DNA of 22,419 bases, taken from assembly GCA_035642125.1 (NCBI GenBank), contig DASQSZ010000246.1, positions 1 to 22,419 on the forward strand, read 5' to 3'. The stretch comes from CALAED01 sp937891035 (lineage in GTDB: Bacteria; Actinomycetota; Actinomycetes; Streptosporangiales; Streptosporangiaceae). This document shows positions 1 to 8,144 of this stretch, in pieces. The translations under genes were made by a program, and so were the position numbers. The stretch's first letter is position 1. Every line of letters begins with the position of its first letter. Below the pieces are notes generated by a model, which worked only from the letters and a program-made list of their open reading frames with translations, ran no database searches and had not been told where the DNA came from.

Positions 1-36
1 ACGCGCATGCTGCGACGAAGGCCTGGGATCACGAGT

Positions 37-67
37 ATTTCCCTATGAGCATCACCCATTTCCCTAT
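37..67. repeat. 10-bp direct repeat, two copies 21 bp apart
   Basis: ATTTCCCTAT occurs at 37-46 and again at 58-67. The start-to-start distance of 21 bp is close to two turns of the DNA helix, as is common for tandem operator half-sites. No gene starts immediately beside it within the window. The stretch 1-294 otherwise shows no convincing coding sequence on either strand; open frames there look like frame shadows. A regulatory role is inference only. Confidence 0.3.
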
Positions 68-294
68 ATGCATGCTTCGGGACGAAATCTAGCCCGTAGG
101 CATCTTCCTGCCAACCTGCGCGCTCCGAGACCGATGAGCCCACAAGCTGCCTTTCCTGTTGGCTATGTGCGCTCCTGGCCAGTGCGCCTACCAGACGCCC
201 GGAACGGCTTCCTTGTGGTACCCCTCCGCGGACCCAAGATGGGGGTCGTTCGTCCATGCGGGCCAACGCTCCTACAAGTCTCCCGACGTAGCTG

Positions 295-708
295 TCACCT
301 CGCATTGTCGGCCTCGCCCTTTCTCTTCGGCTCGACGCCGACCGGCGCGGACGGTTCAGTCTCGGCGTCCGAACTCGAATCCGCGGCCACGAATGAGACC
401 TGCGAATCGACGGCGGTGTTTGAAAGCGGGACGGCGCGCGCTAGCCTCTCGATGACCAACGGGGCGGCAACCCCGAGTCCGAATGCGGCGAGGGAGCCAG
501 CGACCTGGCCGCTGCCGGCACTTGCAGCTGCCAAAACGGCGCCCACTCCGATCCGAATCATCACGGAGACCACAAAAGCGGTCAAGCCTTGGGGAATCGG
601 TTGACGCCAGCTCCAACGAGGCGTGCGACGGATCCTCGCATACAACTCTAATGACTCAACGCACAACGCTCCCGATAGCCCCCAAACAGCTGCCTCGATC
701 GGCCTCAT
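295..708 (-). CDS. small membrane protein of unknown function
   Basis: This leftward gene encodes about 137 aa. Three hydrophobic stretches, near residues 5-25, 42-64 and 70-90, are separated by short Arg/Trp-rich loops, and a polar acidic tail of about 45 residues follows. That pattern suggests an integral membrane protein with a cytoplasmic or exposed C-terminus. I chose the ATG at 708 because the first hydrophobic segment follows directly. The frame stays open upstream to an ATG at 873, but the extra 55 residues look unlike membrane-protein sequence. No clear ribosome binding site precedes 708, so the start is uncertain. The next gene (983) is divergent, leaving 274 bp with no other recognisable feature. 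I do not recognise the family well enough to assign a function. Confidence 0.55.
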   Translation of the reverse strand: MRPIEAAVWGLSGALCVESLELYARIRRTPRWSWRQPIPQGLTAFVVSVMIRIGVGAVLAAASAGSGQVAGSLAAFGLGVAAPLVIERLARAVPLSNTAVDSQVSFVAADSSSDAETEPSAPVGVEPKRKGEADNAR

Positions 709-982
709 ATACCGAACGTAGCGAACTGGGCACCTCTGCATACCCTTCCTCGCCGCCCCACCGAAGCCCGCAGGCCTGCCCTCGGCACTTACCGGAACAT
801 TGATCAGTCGGTGGCCGCTGGCCGCAGCAGTCGCGAGGCCTAGAGTGCATCTGCCGAAAACATTAGATAGCACCCCTCCATGCTGGCGTCTCGGACGCCG
901 TAGGCGATCTAGATGATCGTCGATGCGGTCGTCGCGACCTTGGCACCGCGATTTTGTCGGTGTCCCCGACTAGGATTTGAAC

Positions 983-2566
983 ATGCGTTCGATCGATGGG
1001 GGTGCTGCGTCCAGCGCGGAGCTGGTAGCACAGCTCGCGGCACTGGCCGCCGAACTGGCCGACCGGCCCGCACCTGACTCCGGCGCGGACTGCTATGAGC
1101 AGACCGAGACGCTCGGCCGGGCCATCGATCTGATCGAGTCGGCCATCGCCGCCCGCGTCAACGGCGCGACCCGCAACGGCCAGGTCGCCGAATGGGGACA
1201 CACCTCACCGACCGCCTGGCTGCGCACCAGCCTCGACATGCGCCACGCCCGCGCCGAGGAGCGCGCCGCACTGGCCGCGCAACTGCCGCGTCTGCCGCAG
1301 GTCGCCAAGCGGCTGGCCGCAGGCGCGTTGTCCATGGGGTATGCCGCCGCGATCGCCACCGGCGTCCGCCGCCTCGATGAGACCGATTGCGAAAAGGCCG
1401 AAGACCTCCTGCTCGGCTTCGTTGACGACGGCCACTCCGTGGGCCAGATCATCCGCTTCGCCGATAAGGTCAAAGACCTGATCGCCGAACGCGACGGCAC
1501 CGCCGCCGAACCCGAAGATGGGCGGCGCGGCGAGCGCCAGTGGTGGGCATTGCACCGCTCCGGGTCCGGCACCTTCGTCAAAGGCCGCTTCGGCGTCGAG
1601 TTAACAGCCCTGATCAAGGCCAAGCTGGAGCCCCTTGCCGCACCATGCGGAGCCGACGACACCCGCGACCACTCCGAACGGCTCGCCGACGCCCTCCAGA
1701 CCTATCTGTCCCAAGGCGGCAGCGGCTGGGACCCGATCCTGCTCATCGACCTGAAACAACCACCGTGGATTCCGGAATGCGAGCGCGACCAGGCATCCGC
1801 CTCGGCCACCTTGCCCCACATCGCGAACGCCTCCGTGCCCGCAGCCACTGCGAATGCTGCGCCCGACCAGCGCAAATCAGCCACTGGCGACAAACCCATG
1901 GCGGAATCCGAGCCGCCTCCCGCACGGCGACGATCCGCAGCCGCCCAGAGCGGCGCCGCAGCCGCGCCCCCGCCGCCACCCGAGGCCGCCGAAGCGACCG
2001 CCCAAGAAAGAACGCGCCGGCAAAGCGAGTCGTCAGCTGCCACCGGGACCGAGCCTCGCCGGGCCGTGCGCCGGGTGCCCCGGGCACCCGGCCCCAGCTG
2101 GCCGTTCGACGGCACGCCCTTTACCTCCCGGCTCATCGACGGTACGCCCATCCCAGTGGACCGAGCCCGCTCGATCTTGCTCAACGCCGGGTTTTCCACC
2201 CTCGTCCTGGGTACCGACGGGCAACCGCTCTACCTCGGGCGACGCGTCCGCTGCGCCACCCCCGCCCAGCGTCGCGTCCTGCAAGCCCGCTATGGCACCT
2301 GCGTGGTCGACGGCTGTGAAATCCCCGCGACCGGCTGCCAGGTCGACCACATCGACGGCTGGGAAAACGGCCAACCCACCGACATCGACCGGCTCGTGAT
2401 GTGCTGCGCTTTCCACAACCGCTACAGATGGCGCAACCCCGACCGCATCACCATCATCCAACGTACCGACGGCCGATATGCCTACCACATCGCCAGACCC
2501 GGAGCCCGCCCACAGAGGCAAAACCGCGACCGCCCCACCAGCCGCTCACCCGACCGCGGCCCATAA
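983..2566 (+). CDS. DUF222 / HNH endonuclease domain protein (13E12 repeat family type)
   Basis: This gene encodes 527 aa. The N-terminal half, about residues 10-250, is a helical Ala/Glu/Arg-rich DUF222 region. A low-complexity Ala/Pro/Arg linker covers roughly 265-370. The C-terminal part carries an HNH nuclease-like module: C440-x4-C445, then a D-H-I-D-G motif near 457, then C-C-A-F-H-N. This is the layout of the abundant actinobacterial 13E12-type proteins, whose cellular role is unsettled; the HNH fold suggests metal-dependent DNA cleavage. The ATG at 983 is preferred over a TTG at 977 because AGGA at 972-975 gives a 7-nt spacing. It is a single-gene unit, with no partner that would make it part of a restriction or homing system. 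Confidence 0.88.
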   Translation: MRSIDGGAASSAELVAQLAALAAELADRPAPDSGADCYEQTETLGRAIDLIESAIAARVNGATRNGQVAEWGHTSPTAWLRTSLDMRHARAEERAALAAQLPRLPQVAKRLAAGALSMGYAAAIATGVRRLDETDCEKAEDLLLGFVDDGHSVGQIIRFADKVKDLIAERDGTAAEPEDGRRGERQWWALHRSGSGTFVKGRFGVELTALIKAKLEPLAAPCGADDTRDHSERLADALQTYLSQGGSGWDPILLIDLKQPPWIPECERDQASASATLPHIANASVPAATANAAPDQRKSATGDKPMAESEPPPARRRSAAAQSGAAAAPPPPPEAAEATAQERTRRQSESSAATGTEPRRAVRRVPRAPGPSWPFDGTPFTSRLIDGTPIPVDRARSILLNAGFSTLVLGTDGQPLYLGRRVRCATPAQRRVLQARYGTCVVDGCEIPATGCQVDHIDGWENGQPTDIDRLVMCCAFHNRYRWRNPDRITIIQRTDGRYAYHIARPGARPQRQNRDRPTSRSPDRGP

Positions 2567-2707
2567 GCAAACTCGACCGGGGGATTTCCCGCTTGAGTGC
2601 CCGCATCGACGCCAGCCGGCCCAGCGCTCAACGCCTTCGCGATCACCTTCAAGGGCTGTTCGTTCCCAGCAACACCAACCGTCGGTACACCCGTTAATCC
2701 GATTAAT

Positions 2708-2809
2708 CCGATGCTCCGGCTGCCGTGGCCCCGAATAAGCCGCGTCCTGACGATCGAGCATCAAGTCATGCAGCTCAACCTGCCCCAGCGCGGCGGTGGC
2801 CTGCGGCAT
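2708..2809 (-). pseudogene. decayed fragment of a DsbA-like (NhaA-DsbA type) gene
   Basis: Positions 2742-2776 match 9762-9796 at 33 of 35 bases, in the same orientation. The second copy lies inside the DsbA-like domain of the NhaA fusion gene. Read on the minus strand, both encode ELHDLMLDRQDA, and the preceding residues of the fragment (TAALGQ) loosely match AAAAQGG of the intact protein. Homology fades on both sides and no CxxC or NhaA sequence surrounds the fragment. It therefore looks like the remnant of a second, lost DsbA-domain gene rather than a functional one. The rest of the gap 2567-3004 shows nothing else I can support. Confidence 0.5.
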
Positions 2810-3004
2810 CCCGCTTTATCCGGCTATCCGTACGGCGTCTATCTATCTGTACGGGGTCCGCGCGCAGGCCTGGCCGCAGCTCCGCCGCCGACGCCTCGGT
2901 CTTTCCTTCCGACACGTCGGCGAACACCATGGGGGTGGCGCGGTTCCCGGCTGTTGCCACCGGGTCCTGCTTCCATCCACCGCAAGCTCAAGGAAGAAGC
3001 CGTC

Positions 3005-4033
3005 ATGAGCGTGCTGTCCACGGGGTTCACCGAGAAGTTCGCCATTCCGTACCCGTTCGCCTGCGCCGGAATGGCATTCGCGGGCGGCACCCCTGAGCTG
3101 GCGGTGGCGGTCACCCGGGCGGGCGGCATCGGCGCGGTGGGGGCCGCGCTCATCCCCCCCGACAGGCTTCGGCACATCATCAATGAGGTCCGCCGGGGCG
3201 TGGGAGCGGCACCGTTCAACATCAACTTGATCACGTACTTCGACAACGCCGAATCCGTCCGCGTCTGCGCCGAGGAGCGGGTGCCGATCGTCTCCTACCA
3301 CTGGGGCCACCCGCCGGCCGACCAGCTCAAGTACCTGCGCGAGGCGGGGGTATCGGTATGGGAACAGGTCGGCTCCGCCGACGCGGCCAAGCTCGCCGTC
3401 GACGACGGCGCCGAGGTTGTCGTCGCCCAGGGCTGGGAGGCCGGCGGCCACAATTACGGCGGCCTGCCCGCCATGGTGGGTGTTCCCGCCATCGTGGATG
3501 CCGTGGGGGACCACGTACCGGTCCTCGCCGCCGGCGGGATCACCGACGGACGCCAAGTCGCCGCGGCCCTATGCCTGGGCGCCGACGGCGTGTGGGTCGG
3601 AACCCGGCTGGTCGCCTCGGCGGAGGCTCAGGTGCATCCCGAGCACCACCGCCGACTGATCTCCTCCCTGGGCGAAGACACCGTACGCACAGCGATCTTC
3701 GGCCCCGAGTGGCCCGAGTTCAATCCGATGCGGGTCCAGCGCAACCGCGTGGTGGCCGACTGGAACGACCGGCTGGACCAAGTGCCGACCGACCGTGACT
3801 CGCTCGAACAAGTCGGCACAACGGTCTTCCAGGGGGCAGAGACCGTGCTGCGCAAATTCAACGTGCTGCCGCCGGGGCCCGAGACCAAGGCCGACTGGGA
3901 GGAAATGCCATGGCTGATGGGACAGGGCGTCGGTCTCGTCCACGACATCAAGCCCGCCGCTGAAATCGTCCGCGAAATGATGGACCAGGCCGAACGCGTA
4001 CTCACCCGGTTCGGGTCCGGGCAGCCGTCATGA
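3005..4033 (+). CDS. nitronate monooxygenase family FMN protein
   Basis: The 342-aa product is a TIM-barrel flavoprotein of the nitronate monooxygenase (2-nitropropane dioxygenase) family. Enzymes of this family oxidise alkyl nitronates with O2 and FMN; some relatives act as enoyl reductases. The family motif AQGWEAGGHNYGG spans residues 141-153 and includes the probable catalytic His149. FMN phosphate-binding segments follow at about 175-183 (AAGGITDG) and 195-205 (GVWVGTRLVAS). Length is normal for the family and no signal peptide is seen, so it should be cytosolic. The frame is open far upstream, but AGGAAG at 2991-2996, 8 nt before the ATG at 3005, and the start of family similarity both fix the start. 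The true substrate cannot be told from the sequence. Confidence 0.88.
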   Translation: MSVLSTGFTEKFAIPYPFACAGMAFAGGTPELAVAVTRAGGIGAVGAALIPPDRLRHIINEVRRGVGAAPFNINLITYFDNAESVRVCAEERVPIVSYHWGHPPADQLKYLREAGVSVWEQVGSADAAKLAVDDGAEVVVAQGWEAGGHNYGGLPAMVGVPAIVDAVGDHVPVLAAGGITDGRQVAAALCLGADGVWVGTRLVASAEAQVHPEHHRRLISSLGEDTVRTAIFGPEWPEFNPMRVQRNRVVADWNDRLDQVPTDRDSLEQVGTTVFQGAETVLRKFNVLPPGPETKADWEEMPWLMGQGVGLVHDIKPAAEIVREMMDQAERVLTRFGSGQPS

Positions 4034-4099
4034 GGTGCTGGTGACCCTCTGTGTGGCGACTTGCTCGGCGGGCGAGCAGCCGATCCGTGAGCCGGACGC

Positions 4100-4903
4100 A
4101 TGGGTGAGCCAGAGCTTCCCCTCGACGGTGGTTCTCATTCGAGTGTCGTTCGAGTGGGTCAGACGGTTCGGCGCGTGCGTCACTCATGGTCTTCGGCCGT
4201 GCTCGATCTGCTGCGGCACCTTGAGCGTGAAGGCTTTGGCGGTGCACCGCGTGCGCTGGGCTTTGACGACCAAGGGCGAGAGGTTCTGACCTACATCGAG
4301 GGCGAGGTCGGTGGTGGTCTGCCAGAAGCGGACACCGGGCCTGTACAGGATGCGGATCACTGGGTCTGGCGTGACGACGTGCTTGTGCACCTCGGCGCCC
4401 TCGTGCGTGCGTATCACGATGCCGCGGCGACGTTTTCGTGGGCCGGCCGGGAGTGGCAGTTGGAGGTTCGGCAGCCGGTCGAGACGGTCTGTCACAACGA
4501 TCTGTCGCCGTGGAACACCGTCTTTCGGTCGGGTGTGCCGGTGGCGTTGATCGATTGGGAGTCGGCGGCGCCGGGGCCGCGCGGTTGGGACCTGGGATAT
4601 GCCGCCTGGCGTTGGGTGCCGTTGTGGCATGAGGAGAAGTGTCGAGCGGCGGGACTGCCGACGAGCATCGCGGACAAGGCGCGCCGGTTTCGCTTGCTGC
4701 TCGACGCGTACGGTGTCGAGCCTGACGTTGGCATCGTGCGGACGGGGATCGAGCGGATGCGGCAGTTTCTGGGCCACTTGTGGAAGCTGGTCGCTGAAGG
4801 TGCTGAGTGGGAGGTGGGGCTGGCTCGTCGCGGTCTGCTCAACGAATTGGCGCTTGAGATCGCGTGGGTGGAGGAGCACGCTGTTGCGCTTGTGGAGTCG
4901 TAA
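4100..4903 (+). CDS. aminoglycoside phosphotransferase-fold kinase (APH family)
   Basis: This 267-aa protein has the C-lobe signature of APH/choline-kinase-like phosphotransferases. The catalytic-loop motif HNDLSPWN spans residues 132-139 (D134 the likely base, N139 a metal ligand), and the second metal-binding site is IDWE with D152. The N-terminal SSVVRVGQTVRR stretch fits the short nucleotide-binding lobe. Such enzymes transfer ATP phosphate to small-molecule hydroxyls; many are housekeeping or metabolite kinases, so drug resistance should not be assumed. The ATG at 4100 lies 66 bp after the upstream stop and lacks a good ribosome binding site. It could be co-transcribed with the nitronate monooxygenase gene. 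It converges on the DUF488 gene with a 48-bp gap in which I see no strong terminator. Confidence 0.82.
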   Translation: MGEPELPLDGGSHSSVVRVGQTVRRVRHSWSSAVLDLLRHLEREGFGGAPRALGFDDQGREVLTYIEGEVGGGLPEADTGPVQDADHWVWRDDVLVHLGALVRAYHDAAATFSWAGREWQLEVRQPVETVCHNDLSPWNTVFRSGVPVALIDWESAAPGPRGWDLGYAAWRWVPLWHEEKCRAAGLPTSIADKARRFRLLLDAYGVEPDVGIVRTGIERMRQFLGHLWKLVAEGAEWEVGLARRGLLNELALEIAWVEEHAVALVES

Positions 4904-4951
4904 CACGACATCCACGCGGTCGCAATCTTCTGCCGGCCGTTCTTATGAGAG

Positions 4952-5500
4952 CTAGGACGGCAGTCGCTCCTGGCCGCCGTCGTAAACGAGCAGGCCATCG
5001 TCGCGCAGCCGCGCGCCTTCGCTGACGCGGTGCTTCTCCAGCCGGCCGTCGTGCATGAGGTGGCTTACCGGCACGCCACGGGCGAACAGCGCGAAGTCCG
5101 CGATCATACGACGGTGGCAGCGCCACCAGACGCTCTCACTGCACATGACGGCGGTGGGGCGCTCGGCGGCCTCGACGAGCACTTCGTCAACGGCCACGAG
5201 GAACGGGTCGGTACGCATGTGCGCCGCGTAGCCGCGGAAGGCGTCGTTGCGCCAGACCACATCGGGCGAGCCGGCCGGCACCTTGCGGAACCCCCCGAGC
5301 CTTTTCTCCCAGCGGTAGCCGATGCCGCTCTCGGGCAGCGACCGCTCCAGCTCCGTACGCGCGACGGCCGGATTGCGGCGGCTGCCCGGGGCGGTACGCA
5401 CGTCGACCAGCGACACGACTCCGGCGCCGCGAAGCAAAGAGATGATCTCCTCGATGGCGGCGGTGCCATGCCCGAACGTCACCAACGGCCACTCCGCCAT
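4952..5500 (-). CDS. DUF488 family protein
   Basis: The 182-aa product matches the DUF488 family throughout. It starts with TFGHG near residue 8, has an LVDVR motif near 31, and carries the diagnostic CSESVWWRCHRRMIAD segment near 120-135 with its conserved Cys-Glu and Cys-His-Arg residues. The biochemical role of DUF488 is not established; the conserved Cys and His pattern suggests metal or nucleic-acid binding. The gene starts with ATG at 5500 with no clear Shine-Dalgarno. It lies 34 bp after the membrane-protein gene on the same strand, so it is probably the last gene of a three-gene unit headed by the hemerythrin-like protein. No truncation or frameshift is visible. Confidence 0.85.
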   Translation of the reverse strand: MAEWPLVTFGHGTAAIEEIISLLRGAGVVSLVDVRTAPGSRRNPAVARTELERSLPESGIGYRWEKRLGGFRKVPAGSPDVVWRNDAFRGYAAHMRTDPFLVAVDEVLVEAAERPTAVMCSESVWWRCHRRMIADFALFARGVPVSHLMHDGRLEKHRVSEGARLRDDGLLVYDGGQERLPS

Positions 5501-5534
5501 AAACGTACGGTACCCACGTGATCGACAGCGGCGG

Positions 5535-5900
5535 TCACTTCATCGGAGTACGGGCCCAGGCGGCGATCCAGGCAACCTCCATTAGTGCGTCGAGCAGGTA
5601 GGTCCAGCGGAGTCTTTCTTTGGGGACGTAGTACAGGTCGACGGCCAGCAGTGTTGTCGCGGTGCCCAGGCCGATGCGGCGCGCGCCGCGGCGACCCTCG
5701 GCGGTGTTCGGTGTCCGCAGCTGTGACCACCCCGCGGTGATGAGCAGACCGGCGACGGTACGTTGCAGCCAGTCATCGGACTTGGGACCGAACACCCACG
5801 CGAAGCTCGTCAAGTTGAACAGCGGCCAGGCTCCTCCCGCGATGTTGAAGGCGCCGTGGGCGACGGCGAGGGACCGTGCTCGTTTGGCGGCCGAAGGCAT
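5535..5900 (-). CDS. small integral membrane protein
   Basis: This 121-aa protein has hydrophobic stretches near residues 12-35, 46-56, 74-88 and 100-115, consistent with three or four membrane segments, and a short polar C-terminus. Conserved-looking aromatic motifs (WPLFN near 25, DLYYVPK near 87) suggest a defined family, but I cannot name it. The start codon lies only 4 bp past the hemerythrin-like stop codon, which strongly suggests co-transcription and possibly translational coupling. A role beside an oxygen- or redox-sensing hemerythrin is plausible from context only. Confidence 0.7.
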   Translation of the reverse strand: MPSAAKRARSLAVAHGAFNIAGGAWPLFNLTSFAWVFGPKSDDWLQRTVAGLLITAGWSQLRTPNTAEGRRGARRIGLGTATTLLAVDLYYVPKERLRWTYLLDALMEVAWIAAWARTPMK

Positions 5901-5904
5901 GGGG

Positions 5905-6474
5905 CTATTTCCCGGCCTTCCTGATCATGTCGCGGACGCGGTCGGCCACCGCCGCGAGCGGGCCGACCAGGAGGTTCTTGGTCGCGGTCTCGGTTCCGGG
6001 GTGCGGGTGGGTGGGGGCGGTCGCCTGGGCGGCGCGGACGGCCGCGGCCAGGGCCCTGCGCTGCTGGTCGCTGAACGCGTCTCGCAAGCGCTCGAACTCA
6101 TAGCGCTCCTCGGCGCGGGCGTGGGTCAGCACGTCGATGCGGAGCTTGTCGAGTTTGCGCAGGAACTCGGGGTCGTCGGTGTCCATGCCTTCCAGCTCGG
6201 CGAGCAGTTCCTTGGCCTCGCGCTCTTCCTCCAGCCGGTCGTCGGCGATGCCACCTCCGCCGGGCAGCACCCTGCGGGCGGCGGGATGCACGATCTCCTC
6301 TTCGGCGGTCTCATGTACGGCCAGCAGCCGCACCAGCTGCTGGAAGGCGTCCTTACGCTGCTGCCCGGCGCTGCCTTGAACGAGGTCGAACTGGTCCCTG
6401 ATCTGGGCGTGCTGCCACAGCAGCAGCTCGATGACGTCGTCGGTGGGCGGTGCTTGGGCGGTGGATGTGTTCAT
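5905..6474 (-). CDS. hemerythrin HHE-domain protein
   Basis: The 189-aa protein contains a four-helix hemerythrin-like domain over about residues 12-130. Likely non-heme diiron ligands are His22 (WQHAQIRDQF), His54 with Glu58 (HETAEEEIVHP, which also supplies His62) and His118 with Glu122 (HARAEERYEF). HHE proteins bind O2 or NO reversibly or sense redox state. The C-terminal tail (after about 140) is Ala/Pro-rich and ends in a short amphipathic helix. GGGGGAG lies about 8 nt before the ATG, supporting this start. It heads a leftward unit with the membrane protein and the DUF488 gene, and is divergent from a ferritin-like gene across 229 bp, so the two may share regulation. Confidence 0.88.
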   Translation of the reverse strand: MNTSTAQAPPTDDVIELLLWQHAQIRDQFDLVQGSAGQQRKDAFQQLVRLLAVHETAEEEIVHPAARRVLPGGGGIADDRLEEEREAKELLAELEGMDTDDPEFLRKLDKLRIDVLTHARAEERYEFERLRDAFSDQQRRALAAAVRAAQATAPTHPHPGTETATKNLLVGPLAAVADRVRDMIRKAGK

Positions 6475-6703
6475 CTGGGCGACTCCCCCGTGTAGTGCCT
6501 CGGCGATATGGCACGGCTCTCGGCCGGCCCGCCTTGGCGTTCCCCGTTAATGGCAGAGCGATTACCCAGATGCGCGGCCATAAACGGGTGGCGGCGCTCG
6601 CTCCTTCATAAGCCGGTAAAGGTTTTCCAATAGCGCGGAACCGCAACGTGCGAACGGCCCTGGCCCGGGTAAGTGGGTGCGAACCCAAGTCGAGAGGTGA
6701 GCC

Positions 6704-7897
6704 ATGTCGTTCAACCCACTTGAGCACCGCGGCATCCCGCTGGACCAGCAGATCCGCACCTGGCGGGAGCTCGACGTCGAGCCGGTCGACCCCGACCGTT
6801 CCGACCCGTACACCAAATGCCGGATCATCGCCATGAACGGCATCGAGGTCGAAGGCGTCATGTTCAGCCACCACTTCGCCCGGGTCTGCCCGGACCCAGA
6901 GGTCAAACGGCAGCTGGCCGAGGTGCGCTACGCCGAACAGCAACAGCAGAAAGTGGTTAACTGGCTGCTCCCCGGACAGTCTTCCATTCTGGAGACGACC
7001 ATCGCCTATGAGCAGGTTGCCGTGGACCTGACCGGCTGGGTCGCCAGGATGGAGCCCGATCCCTATCTCAAACAGGCGTATGAATTCGGGGTGCTCGAAG
7101 ACTTTGATCACCTGTATCGGTACGCCAACCTGTACGAGATGATCGAGCACCGCCAGGCCGAGAAGATCGTCGAGCAGTTGACCGAGGTGATGCCCGGCCG
7201 GCCCACCGAACGCCATCACCGGCACCCGGCCGACAACGTCCGCGATCCGTACGACCGGGCCACGGCCGCGCCGATCTCCAAGCTGCACGCGCTGACGATC
7301 ATGGCGGCCGAGCAGCAGACCATGAACTTCTACATGAACGTCGGCCCCCAGTACATGGAGCCGATCGCCCGGCAGCTCTACCAAGAGATCGGGCTCATCG
7401 AAGAAGAGCACGTCACCCACTACGAGTCCCTGGTGGACCCCGGAGAGACCTGGTGGGAACGGCTGGTCAACCACGAGTACAACGAGTGCTACATGTACCA
7501 CTCGATGATGGAGACCGAGTCCGACCCGAAGGTCAAGGCGATTTGGGAGCTCCACCTCAACATGGAGCTCGAGCACCTTCGCATCGCCTGCGATCTGATG
7601 CGCCGCCATGACGGCCGCGATCCGGAAAGCATCCTCGCCGCCGAACTGCCGCCACCGGTCACCTTCGAGCCCAACAAGGAATACCTGCGAAATCTGCTGG
7701 CCACCCAGATCGACCTGACCACGCTCGGCGCCGGGTACGTCCGCGACGCACACGAACGCTTCGAGCAGATGCAACAACAGATTCACGGTGGCGAGAAGCC
7801 GCCGAGCGAACGCGTCATCGACGAGCACCGCGCCCAATTCGACGCCGAGTACCGGCTGCAAACCGACGGGCAGCACCCCGTCGGCAGCCTCCGCTGA
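6704..7897 (+). CDS. large helical ferritin-like protein of unknown function
   Basis: This 397-aa protein is rich in Glu, His, Tyr, Met and Gln, with long predicted helices. Several helices carry carboxylate/His pairs typical of ferritin-like diiron proteins: EDFDH at 132-136, EEEHVTHYE at 233-241 and MELEHLR at 287-293, plus Glu-rich helices near 73-83, 101-106 and 201-204. These could build one or two four-helix metal sites, but I cannot place it in a named family. No signal peptide or membrane segment is seen. GAGAGGTGA at 6692-6700 is a strong ribosome binding site for the ATG at 6704. It is divergent from a hemerythrin-like gene, suggesting a shared iron, oxygen or peroxide theme (inference). 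A long antisense frame covering it is a codon-bias shadow. Confidence 0.75.
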   Translation: MSFNPLEHRGIPLDQQIRTWRELDVEPVDPDRSDPYTKCRIIAMNGIEVEGVMFSHHFARVCPDPEVKRQLAEVRYAEQQQQKVVNWLLPGQSSILETTIAYEQVAVDLTGWVARMEPDPYLKQAYEFGVLEDFDHLYRYANLYEMIEHRQAEKIVEQLTEVMPGRPTERHHRHPADNVRDPYDRATAAPISKLHALTIMAAEQQTMNFYMNVGPQYMEPIARQLYQEIGLIEEEHVTHYESLVDPGETWWERLVNHEYNECYMYHSMMETESDPKVKAIWELHLNMELEHLRIACDLMRRHDGRDPESILAAELPPPVTFEPNKEYLRNLLATQIDLTTLGAGYVRDAHERFEQMQQQIHGGEKPPSERVIDEHRAQFDAEYRLQTDGQHPVGSLR

Positions 7898-8144
7898 AAC
7901 CCGCCCCGGCCCGCGCGAGCGGCACCCGGCGCCGGCGGCCATGGACGGCCGGCGCCGGTGCGAGCGGACCAGACCCGGATCGTCCCCAAAACTAGGGGTA
8001 TACGGAGTAAATGACTTTTGACTCCGCCATGAGCGGCGTGAAGCCGGATGTCAGATATGGGCTGCCGGCGTTCTCGGTCGCGGCGTCGGCTCATGCCTGG
8101 CGGGACGGGGTACGCACGCTGGGCGGCACCGGCTGATCCGCACG
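7898..8144. other. intergenic region with one inverted repeat
   Basis: This 247-bp gap between two rightward genes holds an inverted repeat, CGGAGT at 8003-8008 and ACTCCG at 8021-8026, separated by 12 nt. Just before it, GGGGTATAC (about 7996-8003) resembles an extended -10 element, but no matching -35 hexamer is clear. It may contain the promoter of the antiporter gene. No coding sequence is supported here. Confidence 0.3.

Noticed and set aside
4100..4903. Reading the APH-fold gene as an antibiotic-resistance gene
   Set aside because: The conserved motifs show only the phosphotransferase fold. Sequence similarity to a specific aminoglycoside enzyme is not evident, and the context is metabolic.
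6353..7942. 529-codon open frame on the minus strand over the ferritin-like gene
   Set aside because: It is antisense to a gene with a strong ribosome binding site and protein-like sequence. The antisense product is Val/Asp/His-rich in the way GC-rich codon bias creates, and it overlaps the real hemerythrin-like gene.
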